Shown here piece after piece: positions 63,701-64,000 of a stretch of 64,000 nt of DNA (position 1 is the first letter of the stretch; each line of letters begins with the position of its first letter). A model generated the notes under the pieces. That model saw only the letters and a program-made list of their open reading frames with translations. It made no database searches and was not told where the DNA came from. This stretch comes from Brevipalpus yothersi (Eukaryota > Arthropoda > Arachnida > Trombidiformes > Tenuipalpidae). The stretch is taken from contig QZCP01000201.1 of the NCBI GenBank assembly GCA_003956705.1, positions 6,915 through 70,914 of the forward strand, written 5' to 3'. The position numbers were made by a program, and so were the translations under genes.

Positions 63701-64000
63701 TGTACCTGATTTCATCTCATTGAAAGCCACGTTTCATTCATGTGGTGTGTTTGTATGTATATCGATCATGTCCACACTTATCATAGCTGATACAATCATT
63801 CATCACTTCCGATGGAAAGTTTGACACAAATGAATACACACACACACGCATAGCATTGCACAATCGTTTTTTGATAAGCTTGGGGAGAAAAATTGATACC
63901 GTTAATCAATTGATCCTAAATCTTTACCAAAATGAGACAGAGATATGGAAGCCCAATTTTATTCACACACTTCTCTCTCTGTTTCTCTGTATTTTTGGAC
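59979..64000. other. Jun upstream region, no gene recognised
   Basis: Jun 5' flank. It contains an opposed CT/GA pair (60527-60600 and 60617-60640), a GA run at 60713-60741, a short CTAA repeat near 60397-60412 and a CT tract at 63311-63355. Short open frames exist, but none resembles a known protein. The Jun promoter and any 5'UTR exon should lie in the first part. Confidence 0.5.
60527..60641. repeat. Opposed (CT)n and (GA)n tracts
   Basis: A CT run of about 70 bp and a GA run of about 24 bp lie only about 17 bp apart, so they form an imperfect inverted repeat able to fold into a hairpin. Confidence 0.8.

Noticed and set aside
1..64000. CRISPR array, bacterial operon, rRNA or tRNA genes
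   Set aside because: No spaced direct repeats, no Shine-Dalgarno-led gene strings and no cloverleaf-like sequence were seen; introns and gene content are eukaryotic.

Overview
This window is eukaryotic nuclear DNA. It is AT-rich, its genes are split by spliceosomal introns (GT-AG plus one GC-AG), and it is full of long (CT)n/(GA)n microsatellites. The gene content is metazoan: Jun, BRWD/PHIP, an ADAM protease, barrier-to-autointegration factors, a carotenoid oxygenase and a CPED1-type esterase. One UDP-glycosyltransferase lacks both a signal peptide and a C-terminal membrane anchor, the form known from mites and thought to have come from bacteria. I therefore infer an arthropod, probably an acariform mite; the species cannot be named from this sequence.

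Layout. (1) 1-19.1 kb holds one candidate exon at 565-818, then about 18 kb of microsatellite-rich sequence with no recognisable gene. (2) 19.1-26.4 kb is a plus-strand CPED1-like gene (cadherin-like domain plus PC-esterase) of 11 traceable exons, with a 1.2 kb Tc1/mariner element in one intron. (3) 26.5-27.2 kb is a catalase-like fragment. (4) 28.0-31.2 kb has a two-exon UGT, UGT and carotenoid-oxygenase relics, and BAF copy 1 (minus). (5) 31.4-35.7 kb is a minus-strand BRWD/PHIP gene with one bromodomain and a C-terminal PHD finger. (6) 36.8-54.3 kb is a mosaic of segmental duplications. Block A (38.5-43.7 kb) and block B (49.3-54.3 kb) are direct copies of a BAF / carotenoid oxygenase / secreted Cys-rich protein unit. 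Between and beside them lie broken BRWD pieces, UGT pieces and an intact ADAM gene. (7) 55.9-60.0 kb is Jun (minus, four coding exons). (8) 60-64 kb has no gene I can recognise.

How the parts relate. Blocks A and B have decayed in a complementary way: A keeps an open carotenoid oxygenase but has a damaged BAF and a truncated Cys-rich gene, while B keeps BAF and the Cys-rich gene but has a gutted oxygenase. A third, inverted piece near 29.7-31 kb carries another intact BAF beside an orphan last exon of the oxygenase. The UGT, carotenoid oxygenase and catalase fragment point to xenobiotic, pigment or redox metabolism, but nothing shows that they are co-regulated. Exon joins were derived by hand from splice consensus, reading phase and family homology; no alignment or transcript data were available.
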